From Blastobasis lacticolella (Eukaryota; Arthropoda; Insecta; Lepidoptera; Blastobasidae), in assembly GCA_905147135.1 (NCBI GenBank), contig LR990048.1, positions 1,844,563-1,908,562 on the forward strand: DNA of 64,000 bases. The letters run 5' to 3'. Below the pieces are notes generated by a model that saw only the letters and a list, made by a program, of their open reading frames with translations, was not told the DNA's origin and ran no database searches. The first letter of the stretch is position 1. Each line of letters begins with the position of its first letter. The translations under genes and the position numbers were made by a program. Below, piece after piece: positions 13,101 through 23,719 of this stretch.

Positions 13101-16100
13101 AAAGACTTTGAACTTGTTTCTTAGTTTGTAAAGTCGTTTACAATATATTGTGCAACAGACTAAAGAATACAGATAAGGCGGGCTTTCTGTAAATGATAAT
13201 AATCTTGGCGTTAATGTCCTGGTTGTGCTCTCGCGTACGAGGGCCCGGGGTTTTCCTTGACTATGATCTAGATCAGGCAATTATGGAGGAGCGACTGTCA
13301 TCTGCCCATCGTGACCCTGTTAGCGGGGGAACCTGAACAGATTGGATCATGTTTACACATTCAGTCGCTTGAAGGTACAGGTTTTATCACGATGTTTCCC
13401 TTACTGTAAGAGCATCGGTTAGTGTTCTCACTCAGAAAAGAGTTATTGGTACATAGCCGCAGTCAGATTCGAATCTGGTACCTCTCGCTTACCAGTCGTA
13501 TACCTTAACCACTTGCTCTAACACCTAAGCTCTCGTATACACGACAAATAAAATATTGAGTGCCACAAACTTAAATGACCCGGTGACAGCGTCGGTGTTG
13601 TTAACATTGACATGATATTTCATAGGCAACACTTAGTTCCACCGGGTCAGATGAGTTTGTGGCACTGTACATCCCTATTCATAATTTGCCTGCCCTTATC
13701 CATTCATTTGGGTCGGCGCAGTATGTTGTCTTTCTCCATTCATCCCTATCGGCTGTCACATCCACGCTCACCTCTCGCTCGCTGATATCCCTCATCATAC
13801 AATCCGACGTTCAACATTCACTTTTTCGCCGTTCACTGCACAATACATCTTTTATTTAATATTATGTAGTTTGAAACGGCATCAGGCTCACATAATGGAT
13901 GTGGTTTATGTTTTCTGAAACACCACATTCCTATTTTCATGATTTATTTGTCAAGTCATGGGAAACCTCACAGCATTATGCATTGTAAAATAAGTTTTAT
14001 TGGAATAAAGATCTATTGTTCTGTAACAATTAATATAGCTTCCCAATAGGAAGCTAAACATACTCATAAAACATGAATCGTCCTCGCGGTTTTTCTCATA
14101 ATATAGTAATAATAGAATATATTTTGTCTATTTACAAGCGTCCGTAGTAATAAATATGATGTAACTTCGCAGCTAGTAGTAGCCCACCATAGAAGGGTTT
14201 ATTGCATCTGAAATATTTAAGTAAATTACTGAAGTGTAGAGAAGTGATTAATTTACTGTGTTACGTAATTATTTTGCTAATATTTCATGGGGCTTCAGAA
14301 TCGTGGATAAATTCACACAGCGTCATCCAGCCCCAAACTAAGCAAAGCTTGTATTATAGGTGCTAGATAACTAATATACTACTTAAGTACTTTTTAATAC
14401 ATCATCATCATCACAGCCCATCAACAGTCCACTGCAGGACTAAGGACCTCTCCCACGAAAGGGAAGGGTATTTCCATAATCTCCACGCTTGGCAGGCGAG
14501 TTGGAGATCGCAGTGTTGTAAATATAACAATGGAAAACGCTGCTGCCCATTTTCCAGCCTACAGAGACTCTAGATCTTTGGTCTTGAAAACATTAGTCGC
14601 CTTGTACGACACCCACGAGTGTAAGGGGTTGGTGCTATTCTACTCTGCCGGACACCACACGGCAAATTTTAATACATACTTATCATCAATACCACACCCA
14701 GACCCGTAACAGAAATTAAAATTCATAATTTCAATTTCGGCCCGGGCATCGAACCTGGGACCTCTTGCGTGGCAGACGGAGGTCACTGAACCACTCAGAT
14801 CGTCTCACGCCCTTTAGAGCTTATAGTTTAAGCGTTATCCCACTGTATCCGAATCTAGAAAATATTTTAGAGTCCGCAAATTTTATTCCAAGTTGACAGA
14901 TCCTCTGAAACAACGTTTTACTTCACATGCAAATAACTTAAAAATATATAATATTTGTTCTTGTCAAGAACCATTTACTCACTGTAAACCAACATTGCTG
15001 TATCTTATCCATACGAGTGCTATTGTTTGTTTCCCGTAAAGGAACTTGGCATTAGTTATGTTTTCACAATTTTGATGGGTTCGCCATTACTAAAAGCAAC
15101 CTTCGAATTGCCATATCTGATTACTATGCAAACCTACAGTGTTTCAATAGAACATAACCGAACTATAGTACGTTATCGATAAGTATTATCCACAGAAATC
15201 AAAGCTTACAGGGGCCGTGTACCAATGACTCTTCTCTGAGTTATGTACATTAGTTGAATGCTAACCGATGCTCTTTAGGTAAGGGCAAACATCGTGATGA
15301 AACCTCCACATACAGGCGACTAAATGTGTAACCATGATCCAATATGGTCAGGTTCCCCTGGTAGCAGGGTCACGGAGGTCAGATGGCAGTCGCTCCACTG
15401 TAATTATTTGATCTACCAAATCCTGGACTGAGGGCGGAGTGCGCGAGAGCATAATAGGGACTAATGTAATGTGTTTTTAGTGGCTTTAATAAGCCACTAA
15501 ATAGATTCTTCTTTAAATTTCTGTGGATGTTAATAAGTTAATTTTTTTATGAATTAAATCACTTTTTGTATACTATTTCCACTTTATTATACAAAATTTA
15601 TTAAATTGCAACCGGTTTCGAATTACTCATCTTAAGGCAATAATAACAGGAAGTAATTCGAAACCGGTTGCAATTTAATATTTGCATAATAAAGTGGATC
15701 TAGTGTACAAAAAGTGATTTAATTCATAATAATGGAGTTCCATCACGAAGTGACAACACAAAGTGTTAAATATTCAATTTATTTAGATATTACTTATCGA
15801 TAGCGTGCTCTACTTTTGCTATTTTCTATTGAAATATACTTTAGAGGTACTCGTTACACATAGGTAGAGTGCGGGCGCGGAACATAAATTAATTGGAGTG
15901 TGATGCATTATACATATTTACGCGGGAGCAACAGAGACAAGGGTAGTCCTCTATAGTTCTAATTTCTTTCTGCTCCGCAACCGCGCTTTACATACATACA
16001 TAATAAACACAACGTCACGCCTTTTTCTTTGGGTTGGTTACCAAAGCAAATAATATATCAGTTCAAGTACACAGTGATTGTTAAAATTATCTATTAGATA

Positions 16101-19100
16101 TCGTTATCAATACTTTGGAACCATTTCTCATATCTCAATACTTTGGAACCATACCAACAATGACTGTCAGGTTGACGATACACGTGTGGCTTTGTGTATC
16201 TGTGTGTGTTATCGTATCTCCCGAAGGGATAGACCGATTTTGATGCGGCTTTCTCTATTTGAAAGCCAGTTTAATCTAGATGGCTCTTAACTTTGTCTCA
16301 TCAAAATCGATTCTGTAGTTTAGAAAATATTTGATTTAAGCAAACTTGGTCGGAGGTTATCTGACTTATTCTGTCGGTTAGGCTATTGAGTGTCAAGTCA
16401 ATTTTTATTGAAACATAGTACCTATCTAAACTGAAAGAAGGTGGCCTTGTTTCTTTAGATAAAGTGATGTGACATCCACCAGCAGCCGCCCCGCAAATCG
16501 TCACTCCATCTGGCCGGAGGGCGTCCTACACCACAGTTAGAATATAATTAGAATAGAATACAATTATCATCATAATTGGTTTATCCACTGGAGCCTCTCC
16601 GTAATTTATTGTAGGAGAATTTACATGTTCCCGTTCGTAGGATCGTCGGGCATTAAAATATTATGTTAAGCATGATAATTAAAGCCATCATATTCTTTCA
16701 CAGACTATGCAATTCGAGTGGAGCGAAGCTACCCAAGGCTTGTTGCTGGGGTCGTTCTACTACGGCTATGTCTTGACCCACATACCAGGGGGCATGTTAG
16801 CGGAGAGGTATGGCGGGAAGTGGGTGGTGGGCCTGGGATTGCTGTCCACAGCGATCTGCACGCTGATCACGCCAGTGGTTGTGAAGATGGGGGGTGCACC
16901 AGCTCTATTCGCCCTGAGAGTCGTGGAAGGATTGGGTGAGGTGAGTCTTGGTAACTCTCTCTTGGGAGTCATAAACTTATACATTCTCAACAACATTTTA
17001 TCAGCAACAGGACATCTAGTATTTTCTTTATGGTCGCAATAAGCAGACAGCCCACCGTTAAGCGGTAACTGTCGCCCATAACATCTGCGATTCAGGCATT
17101 TAGGTTGCAGGCAACAATAATGTAGAACCGCAGATGCGTCGTCACTGTGAGGACTAAGATGAAATGCCTCATTCCTGTAATTGATACCTTACCCTTCAAA
17201 CCGGAACACAACACGGGCGGTGGTACACACTCTGACCGGCTCCACAGGCTAGACATATATCTGCTACCTGATAGTTGTTGCTATAGGTAAAATACAGTCA
17301 GTAATTAACATAATTTAATCATACAGAGAACTCAATCAAAATTTTTTGACAAAAACAGGATATAAAAGTTGATTTTTGCCCAAAAATTGTCTTATGTAAC
17401 TTAGTCGTTAGTTACATAATAACTTGTATTCCCTTTTCAGGGCCCTACAATGCCAGGGTTGATGGCCCAGGTATCGAGATGGGCACCAAAAGCTGAGAGG
17501 GGTCGGTTCGGGGCCATAGTTTTTGGAGGGGCCCAAATTGGAAACATAGCAGGCTCATATTTCTCAGGCTTGGTGATGTATGGTGGGCGGTGGGATGACG
17601 TATTTTATCTTTTCGGCGGTATCGGCATTCTCTGGTTTATTATATGGGTAAGTCCCTTTTTGAAGGTTATTTCTGGTGTAAACTTTAGTAAGAATTACTA
17701 ATACGTTGGTTTGTGAAAGTTTGTAATTGGAATGTGGAGTGGATGCCCTTGATTCATCTGTTATTATGTTCGCGATTTTTGTTATTTATAGCTGTTATGA
17801 AAAAGTATGTATATACAGCGGCTTTGCTCACATAAATTCGGTTATAGTGTATTGTTGAAATTACGTTTGCATTGAAATTTATTCATTCGTTTTTTAAATA
17901 GTACCAAACATACACATTATACAAACTTTCTCATTCGTATTATTTGTGTTTTATTTTTAATTTCATCTTGCTGATTATTTCTCAAAAACTACTTACCTAT
18001 CTAGTTTAAAATATTTCATGAAGACTATATCGAAAAGGTCATTCTAGCACTCTCTGACATTTAAATATAATTTTTTTTGCAATTTAATTTTTTTTCTAGT
18101 CCCTGATATGCTACAGTACGCCGAACACGCACCCCTTCATATCGGATGAGGAGAAGAAGTTCCTGAACGAAAATGTTGATTCTCTAATATCGACCTCGAA
18201 GAAGAGTTTGGACCCTGTGCCTTGGAGGGCCTTGCTTCGCTCCGTGCCCTTATGGGCTCTGATCATAGCTGCCGTAAGTACATGACGTCTACACTAATAT
18301 TATACAGACCTACAAGGATCTTTTGGCACGTGACCGCCACGGCGCCATCTTGTAAAACGTCACTTTTGACAGATGGAGCTGGAGTTGATGTTTGACAACC
18401 ATGCCCTAATACAAATGCCAAAAGATCCTTGTAGGTCTGTAAAGAGAAATGATTCGATTATTTGTTTGTAACGGATAAACTTATAAAATAATTTGTCGAT
18501 TTTAAAAATTGTTTCACCTATAGAAATATAAGTTATCAGCGAGTTACATAGGCTAGAGTTTTTCCCATACTTCAATGTGGTTCCCACGGGTTCTGGTCTG
18601 GAGCGTAATAACGGAATTTTATGCGGACGAAGTCGTGTGCAATAAAGCTACATCAATTCATCATTTCAATATCTGCCGTGCAGAGAATCGAACCCGAGAC
18701 CTCTGCGTGACAGACCGGCATTTTAACCAACTGAACCACTTAGGTCGTTACTAAAAATCAGTTAATCAACGTCTTTAGGATGACTTAACTAATTCATCAT
18801 CATCTCGGCGTTAAATCCCGATTGCGCCCTCGCGCTACACGCGGGTGCCCGGGGTCCGCCTTCCTGATATTCCTAGTCCGCTTTGCTCGGTCTTCGGCAT
18901 CCTTCATAGTGAGTCCGTTGGCACGCATGTCAGTCTTAACGCTGCCAGCCATCTCTTCTTGGGCCGGCCTCTCCTTCCCGTGCCTGGTGGGGGCGGCATG
19001 GCCAGACATCTGTTCCCCACATAATTTGCCGGTCTGCGCAAGACGTGGCCATACCATCGAAGGCGACACTCTTGTAGCTTATCTGCGACTGCTTATGACT

Positions 19101-22046
19101 TAACTAATTAACTGAATAAAAATGTTGTATTCATAAACGTTACTTACAAATTGCTTAGTTAAATAAAACGTCAAACTTTTAACACCCATCTGTTTTCGTC
19201 GGAGATTAAAAACAAGTAAACATCTCTAGTTAAACTGTAGCGTAGCGTAGTTTCTCGAATGCGTAACTTATTATGTATTCAGTTATGGCGCAACAACTGT
19301 CTCTAGATAATTTCGTGTCAAATACAGAAGACCTTCAGAAATAATATTATTGCGGATAACTTTCTGGATATTATGTAAGAGTAATTTTATTTTGTAAAGA
19401 TCGTGATGAAACCTGAATCTTCAGGCGACTGAATGTGTAACCATGATTCTATCGGGTCAGGTTCTCCTGGTAGCAGGTTCATGGAGGTCACTGTAATTAT
19501 CTGATCTGTCAAATCTTGGACCATGGTCAAGGCGGACCTCGGGTCCTCGGACAACCGGGACAATAACACAGTATTTTTTAGAAAAATTAGAAATCGGATG
19601 ATTTAAATACTTTCGTTATGATTATAATGATCTGTGATCTGTTGAATTTTCATTGAACATAGATTTAATCGCTATAATTTATCTGTATCTTCCCGTTGAC
19701 AATATAATTTCTAACCATGACTTGCAATGATGGGATCATAATGAGATTAAGCATAATATTCATAATCATAATTTATTTCTTTATGGATCACGGGTACAAT
19801 TAAGGGATTAGGTACAATTAACTGGGGTGCAGTTCTATCGTGGTCTGTCTAAATATAAAATTTAAAAATTGCATTAAACGGTCCCTTTTGTGGGGTTAAT
19901 TTTAGATACCTTATTCTAGTTTCAGGATTTTAAAATTTGAGCATCATTGGTTTCAATTACGTTTTCGTATTTGCTTAGGCAACAAGCATTTCATGATTTC
20001 TAGATGTTATATCCAGAGCCCTCAAAGTATGTGAAGTTTTGAGTAAATTAGGGATGATGAGTAAAATCTGTCTGGATTATTAAAAAGTAATTTTTATTTT
20101 TTCACTTAAACAAAAAATGTTGACGTCACACCTAGGGTCACTTTTAACTGAGAATTGATGTCATGCCCCCCACTCCCATTTTTGAGGCGTTTTATCTTTG
20201 TAAATCTTTATTGATTTAATAAAATACACAAGACTGTTTGTTTCCCAACAGATCGGCCACGACTGGGGCTACTTCACGATGGTAACAGACCTGCCCAAGT
20301 ACATGACAGACGTCCTCAAATACAACATCAAGTCCGCTGGTTTGCTGTCCGCCATGCCCTACGTGGCCATGTGGATCGCCTCTTTCATATTCGGCATGAT
20401 ATGCGACTTATGTACTAAGAAGAATTGGCACAGCATTAAGAACGCTAGGAAGATTTACACTACTATAGGTTAGTACAGGTTTTGATGATTGATTCAGACG
20501 TATTTAACTTTTTATGAGATATTCTGACAGCAAGTTTAAAAAGTGTAACTACACTATTATAGAAGCCTTTGCTTAGACACGAGTCTCAACCATTAGCAAT
20601 AGAAAGCTAAAGTTTCGTTTGGTATTTCGTTAACAATGGGATCCGATTCCTCGTCTGCTTCTCATACCATATATATTCCTATACTCAACTAGCCCCGCCC
20701 TACCCCACTCAACAGAATAATTATTTAAAAATTCTTGAAAATTTCAGAATTCCCGGAAATTTAAGATTTGTTCATATAAAGCTTAAAAAAAATTGAAATT
20801 GTTTTTATTGTGTCCGCTTAAATTGAAAAAATACACACACCCTCGCGCCCGCCCGTTATAAATGTTACTTGCTTACAAAAATCGTATGGGGCGCCTGAGT
20901 TTTAACGTAAAATTCCATCACTCCACTTCCAGCTGCGACCGGCCCCGGTATCTGCATCATCTTGGCCTCTTACTCCGGTTGCAACACCACCCTCGCAGTC
21001 TTCTGGTTCATAGTAGCGATGACCCTCATGGGGGCCTACTACAGCGGTATGAAGATCAACGCGTTGGACATCACCCCCAATTACGCGGGTACCACCACGG
21101 CGTTGGTCAATGGTACCGCTGCGATAGCCGCCATTATCACGCCGTACCTCATAGGGTTGCTGACGCCAGATGTGAGTATACGTAAAGTTTTTGGATTTTT
21201 TTTTAAAGATCATTTTCATCTATCAAACGAATGGCCGTGTGGTGTCCGGCAGAGTAGAATAGCACCAACCCCTTTCACTTTTGGGTGTCGTACAAGGCGA
21301 CTCATGTTTTCGAGGCAAAAGATCAAGAGTCTCCGTAGTCTGGAAAATGGGCAGCAGCATTTTCCATTGTTATATTTAAACACTGCGATCTCCAAACCGC
21401 CTGACAAGCGTGGAGATTATATAGCGTTGGTGGCCTAATGGAAAGAGGGACCGACTAGTAAGCGAGAAGTATCAATGAGTTTTTCTGAGTTATGTACGCA
21501 CAGCTGAACAGTGACCGATACTTTTACGGTGAGGGGAAACATCATTATTAGAAACCCGCACATTCAGGCGACTGAATGTGTAATCATGATCCAATCTAGT
21601 CAGGTTTCCCTGTGAACATGGTCACAGAGGGCAGATGATCACCTCAGCAAAATCTGCCCCATACATCCAGCGAGTAATGTATATCTAATTACACCAAGCA
21701 TAAAAATGTAATAAGCGTTAGAAATTATCACCAACAAAATCTGTCCCATAGAAAACCGTTTTAGAAGATGCAACCTACTTTATTAACAAACCTTTCATTT
21801 CGTACATTACAGTCAACCTTGAAGCAGTGGCGAATCGCGTTCTGGGTCTGCCTCGGTGTACTGGTTGTGACCAACATAGTGTACATCATATTCGCGCAAG
21901 GAGAGCAGGAATGGTGGGACGACGTCAAGAAGTACGGCTACCCAGCAAACTGGCAGCGTGGACCCTTGCCGACGAATGCAGTTGACACGGAGAAAAATAC
22001 CACAGAAAAAGAAAAGAGCAAAGAAGCAACCAAAGAAAAACAGTGA
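4164..22046 (+). CDS. SLC17-like MFS transporter (putative inorganic phosphate / organic anion cotransporter), tandem copy 1
   Basis: Spliced model of 518 residues. Coding exons: 4164-4197, 9725-9939, 16704-16940, 17441-17647, 18100-18273, 20252-20468, 20933-21171, 21813-22046 (TGA). All introns are GT/AG, and phases run 1,0,0,0,0,1,0. TM1 follows the IPQRYVLAIM motif (exon 2). A long loop with an NSS glycosylation sequon comes next. Exon 3 carries the MFS loop 2-3 signature (HIPGGMLAERYGGKW) and RVVEGLGEG, with Arg155 in TM4 in the position of the SLC17 substrate-binding arginine. Exon 6 has GHDWGYFTM (TM7). Exon 8 has the last helix, then EQEWWDD and a Lys/Glu-rich cytosolic tail. The family moves phosphate or organic anions with Na+ or H+; the substrate here is unknown. 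ATG 4164 has A at -3 and follows a possible acceptor ending at 4150, so an upstream 5' UTR exon is likely. The donor at 9925 is an in-frame alternative to 9940. Exon 1 is short and is supported by its match to gene 2 exon 1. Confidence 0.88.
4351..4393. repeat. Perfect 21-bp hairpin with a 1-base centre
   Basis: Arms 4351-4371 and 4373-4393 are exact reverse complements separated by a single T. It lies in intron 1 of gene 1, upstream of a SINE. Confidence 0.88.
4471..4745 (+). mobile_element. tRNA-derived SINE, family A
   Basis: It begins GACGACCTGAGTGGTTCA (A-box-like) and has a B box GGTTCGAGTCC at 4531-4541. A body follows (AAATTGAAATGATGAATTTT...) and a tail containing CTTTGTTTAG...AGATGGCGCTGTGTGAATT. 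Many copies in the window share this order. Located in gene 1 intron 1. Confidence 0.82.
5480..5725 (-). mobile_element. Decayed fragment of the RLE-type LINE found at 56340-58946
   Basis: Read on the minus strand it parallels 57411-57640: a segment for REFSAIGLELNF, then the PGAI and AFSA parts, then the VVGK and FVDKK parts. It is broken by indels. Its presence shows the family has older copies in this locus. Confidence 0.68.
5973..6070 (-). mobile_element. LINE/SINE 3'-end fragment
   Basis: Contains ATAGGCCTCCCCCAGAGATC followed by ACAAAGGCC..CTTCCGCATCCAGC. This string recurs at 8109-8175 and, degraded, at 24031-24085. Confidence 0.5.
6195..6452. mobile_element. MITE-like element with about 35-bp terminal inverted repeats
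   Basis: The left end (6195-6229) begins GGTAGAGCTCGTCTA and includes AAAATGACGCGCCCCACT. The right end (6416-6452) is its reverse complement with a few indels. The 186-base centre has no coding potential. Superfamily not identified. Confidence 0.75.
6820..6965 (-). repeat. Dispersed repeat fragment related to 9996-10980
   Basis: Begins with a short (CAAACT) array, then a string with ATATTTATTCAATTTAAG and ACACTTATGAACGTCAA. The same layout occurs at 9996-10060. Confidence 0.5.
6966..8069. other. Gene 1 intron 1 sequence, nothing recognised
   Basis: AT-rich, with no exon-like open frame flanked by convincing splice sites and no clear repeat boundary. Confidence 0.45.
8070..8470 (-). mobile_element. 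RTE-like LINE 3' end fragment
   Basis: It starts with (CAT)n, the complement of an ATG/GAT microsatellite tail, then GCCTCCCCCAGAGATCTCCA and CTTCCGCATCCAGC. Two overlapping open frames of about 100 codons occur but have no motif, and stops appear on the expected pol strand. Confidence 0.6.
9405..9715 (-). mobile_element. LINE pol C-terminal fragment, family D
   Basis: The minus strand reads RRFKRTFLACTTRMWNELPD, then a region ending VGNALVVPSVLLMSIGGGDH. This is the familiar tail of lepidopteran non-LTR pol proteins. It ends about 10 bases before gene 1 exon 2. The same string is found at 33015-33830. Confidence 0.72.
9996..10980 (-). repeat. Long dispersed repeat in gene 1 intron 2
   Basis: Opens with (CAAAT)n and a T-rich run, then a segment with ACACTTATGAATGTCAATAC. 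It closes with TTCTACCGTGTACAACGCTC and a string near GCATTAAAGATTTTTGCGGA. A 110-codon minus-strand open stretch (10194-10526) is low-complexity and is not called a gene. Confidence 0.45.
11530..11862 (+). mobile_element. tRNA-derived SINE, family C
   Basis: B box GGTTCGAATCC at 11561-11571, then GAGTTATGTACATTAGTTGA, CCGATGCTCTTACGGTGAGG, a middle CAGGTTCCCCTGGTAGCAGG, and an end GGACATTAACGCCAAGATGA. The head is partly eroded. Confidence 0.82.
11870..13190. other. Gene 1 intron 2 sequence, mostly unrecognised
   Basis: A 34-base SINE A head fragment lies at 12451-12484 (GACGACCTGGGTGGTTCTG). A conserved-looking GTCTGTTTACCATCAGGCAG string occurs near 11964. No exon was found. Confidence 0.45.
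13199..13526 (-). mobile_element. tRNA-derived SINE, family C
   Basis: Minus-strand copy. It starts at the 3' end (CTTGGCGTTAATGTCC) and runs to a tRNA-like head with the complement of GGATTCGAATCTGG. Nearly full length. Confidence 0.82.
13559..13666. mobile_element. 108-bp MITE with 27-bp terminal inverted repeats
   Basis: Arms 13559-13585 and 13640-13666 begin AGTGCCACAAACT and run to TGACCCGGTG with a few mismatches. The centre is noncoding. Superfamily unknown. Confidence 0.75.
14301..14804 (-). mobile_element. tRNA-derived SINE, family A, split by a nested element
   Basis: SINE A tail at 14301-14400 (minus) and head at 14667-14804 (minus, complement of CCCGGG...CGAACC). Element B sits between the two halves, flanked by a 9-bp duplication of TTTTAATAC. 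Confidence 0.85.
14401..14666 (-). mobile_element. Short retroposon, family B, nested in SINE A
   Basis: In sense orientation (minus) it begins GCCGTGTGGTGTCCGGCAGA, includes GGGTGTCGTACAAGGCGACT and GCGATCTCC..CGCCTGCCAAGCGTGGAG, and ends GGGCTGTGATGATGATGAT. TTTTAATAC flanks it at 14392-14400 and 14667-14675. The (GAT)n tail suggests mobilisation by a LINE with a microsatellite 3' end. Confidence 0.85.
15212..15462 (+). mobile_element. tRNA-derived SINE, family C, 5'-truncated
   Basis: Starts at GGCCGTGTACCAATGACTC and runs through CCCCTGGTAGCAGGGTCAC to a degraded 3' end. Confidence 0.78.
15551..15725. repeat. Foldback / MITE-like element with about 75-bp arms
   Basis: Arms 15551-15627 and 15652-15725 are near reverse complements (sharing AATTGCAACCGGTTTCGAAT) around a 24-base spacer. 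There is no coding content. Confidence 0.82.
16185..16285 (+). repeat. Short dispersed repeat (Helitron-like motif)
   Basis: Has the GACCGATTTTGATG string and a TGTGTGTGT lead seen in the element at 48243-48437. Fragmentary. Confidence 0.4.
17041..17275. repeat. Dispersed repeat, family J
   Basis: Shares GTTGCAGGCAA, a TGAGGACTAA string, ATGCCTCATTCCTGTAATTG and TTCAAACCGGAACACAAC with 35890-36060 and 55760-55940. Located in gene 1 intron 3. Confidence 0.65.
18303..18441. mobile_element. 139-bp mariner-type MITE with perfect 26-bp inverted repeats (TA included)
   Basis: Arms 18303-18328 and 18416-18441 are exact reverse complements (TACAGACCTACAAGGATC...TTTTGGCA). The outermost TA on both sides fits a Tc1/mariner target duplication. 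Located in gene 1 intron 5. Confidence 0.82.
18656..18749 (-). mobile_element. SINE A head fragment
   Basis: Minus-strand B box region (complement of GGTTCGATTC) and the ending ACCACTTAGGTCGTT. Confidence 0.72.
18785..19105 (-). mobile_element. LINE pol C-terminal fragment
   Basis: The minus strand reads about 89 codons with a region DMRANGLTMKDAEDRAKRTR and an end KADPGHPRVARGRNRD. This resembles the C-terminus of RTE-like pol proteins with its Arg/Lys-rich tail. Confidence 0.6.
19398..19566 (+). mobile_element. SINE C fragment
   Basis: Starts at CGTGATGAAACCTGAATC, keeps GGTAGCAGGTTCATGGAGGT, and ends near the 3' consensus. Confidence 0.7.
19570..20250. other. Gene 1 intron 5 sequence, nothing recognised
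   Basis: AT-rich sequence leading to the TTTCCCAACAG acceptor of exon 6. Confidence 0.5.
21229..21420 (+). mobile_element. Short retroposon, family B, 3'-truncated
   Basis: Begins GGCCGTGTGGTGTCCGGCAG, includes GGGTGTCGTACAAGGCGACT, and breaks off in the GCGTGGAGATTATA region. Located in gene 1 intron 7. Confidence 0.78.
21424..21640 (+). mobile_element. tRNA-derived SINE, family C, 3'-truncated
   Basis: Head GCGTTGGTGGCCTAATGG with an eroded B box, then GAGTTATGTACGCACAGCTG and GGTGAGGGGAAACATC. Directly follows the family B copy. Confidence 0.75.
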
Positions 22047-22648
22047 CGATGATAGAATGACAATTAGTATAAGGAGATCAAGAGCTTAGACCGATAATGG
22101 TCGAGGATTAAAACTGACTGTAAATATTTTAATTGTAACTGAATTAGTTTTAAGAATTAGAGGACAAGTTAATTTAATTATAAAAATATTATCTACGCCT
22201 TTGGTTTTACTGTTCATACCTTGAAAAAATTATCGTCAACATTCCAGTTCACTGATGGACTTAAGCCTCTTTTATATTAGCAGAGAGTAATGCTGTGATC
22301 TTTACACTTGGCAGCTGGTTGGAGATAAATATTCTACAGAAAATCTGCTTCCATCTCCTGATTTTTTGGAGGTGTATAGCTGAGTTACCTCTATAAAGTC
22401 GCCTTTATGATACAGGTGAAAGGAGTAGTCTTATTTTCTATTTAGCTAAATATCACACAACCACTAGGCGGATGGTTATTAATCTAACTATAGGGGAACA
22501 CCCTGAAGACCAGAGAAAAGCTCATCGTGTACTTCCGAAGACTTGCATTGGTTAAAAAGCTTCATGCTCCTCTGCTCGCCTGTATTCTAATTTATCCTAA
22601 ATTAGACCTTAATACCAATATAAGTGCTAATAAGTATAAAAAAATAAG
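22047..22648. other. Gene 1 3' flank
   Basis: Holds the presumed 3' UTR. A likely decayed repeat lies near 22250-22340 (CATTCCAGTTCACTGATGGA). No gene was seen. Confidence 0.45.
22107..22112 (+). promoter_or_regulatory. Candidate polyadenylation signal of gene 1 (ATTAAA)
   Basis: A variant poly(A) hexamer lies 61 bases after the gene 1 stop codon. No canonical AATAAA was noticed close to the stop. The call is weak because the hexamer is common in AT-rich DNA. Confidence 0.35.
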
Positions 22649-22985
22649 CATCTTGGCGTAAATGCCGGTTGTAATCCCGCGCACGAAAGCCCGGGGTCCG
22701 CCTTGATCATGATCCAGGATTTGGCCGATCAGGTAATTACAGTGAGGGGACTGCCATCTGACCTCCGCGACCCTGCTACCAGGGAACCTGACCGATTGGA
22801 TCATGGTTACAGTAGTTGCTTGAATCTGCAGCAATTTTCAAGTTGTTTCATCGTGATGTTTCCGTCACCGTAAGAGCAAGTATATAATTCAGAAAAGAGC
22901 CGTTGGTACATGTTGGGAGTGGAATTCGAATCCGGTACATCTCGCTTGCGAGTTGGATACCGTTACTTCTAGGCTACTGACGCAC
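22649..22985 (-). mobile_element. tRNA-derived SINE, family C, near full length
   Basis: Minus-strand copy from ATCTTGGCGTAAATGCC to a head with the complement of GATTCGAATCC. It lies between genes 1 and 2. Confidence 0.8.
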
Positions 22986-23719
22986 CTATAAGTAATCTTT
23001 TAAAAAGCAAAGTCTGCTTTCAATGCAGATTGTACAAGCTTTCCGCCCACAGTACAGGACGTGTGGACTACACGTTATATCGCGCATGTGGAGGAAAATA
23101 AAAACTAGTCTATTTTCATCTTCAGGTGCTAAACTATCTGCATACCGAATTTCATCCAAATTGGTGTAGTGATTTAGCCGTGAAAGCGTAACAGACAGAC
23201 AGGGTTACTTTCGCATTTACAATATTAGTAGGGATTGTCTATTAGGTTGTAGAATAGTCTGAAATTGTGAAACCGCAATAGTGAATAATCGAAGTCGGAA
23301 GAAGAAGAAGAAGATAATCTAGTCTAGAAATACCTGATTTAAAATCGTTATTATGAAGTTTATATTTAAGTAGATGCAGGCTACAATAGAGCTTTCCTGC
23401 CCATTAAAAAGGGGTATAGCAGTTGGAAGAGGCTCTGAATCGTTCTAATATCGAAATAACGAATTGAGCGCAATTGCCTAAACCCGGTACTCCATTTTGG
23501 AATAAGGCCAGCTTACCTCCCAAGGCTCATCTGTGTCGTAATGTGACTTAAAACCACGGAAGCAAACAGTATTGATCCTCCAAAACAAGTCCCTAAACGA
23601 CTCTTTGAATCACCACTCAACGTGGTGACAATACGTCTACCTATCTAAGTAAATTTCTGCGGTAGCGAAGCAGTGCAGAAGGGGTTTACCGTATTATATT
23701 ATATAAAAACTACCATGCA
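22986..23719. other. Intergenic DNA between genes 1 and 2
   Basis: A dispersed-repeat piece lies at 23125-23235 (CCAAATTGGTGTAGTGATTT, ACAGACAGACAGGG). The rest is unrecognised. Confidence 0.45.
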
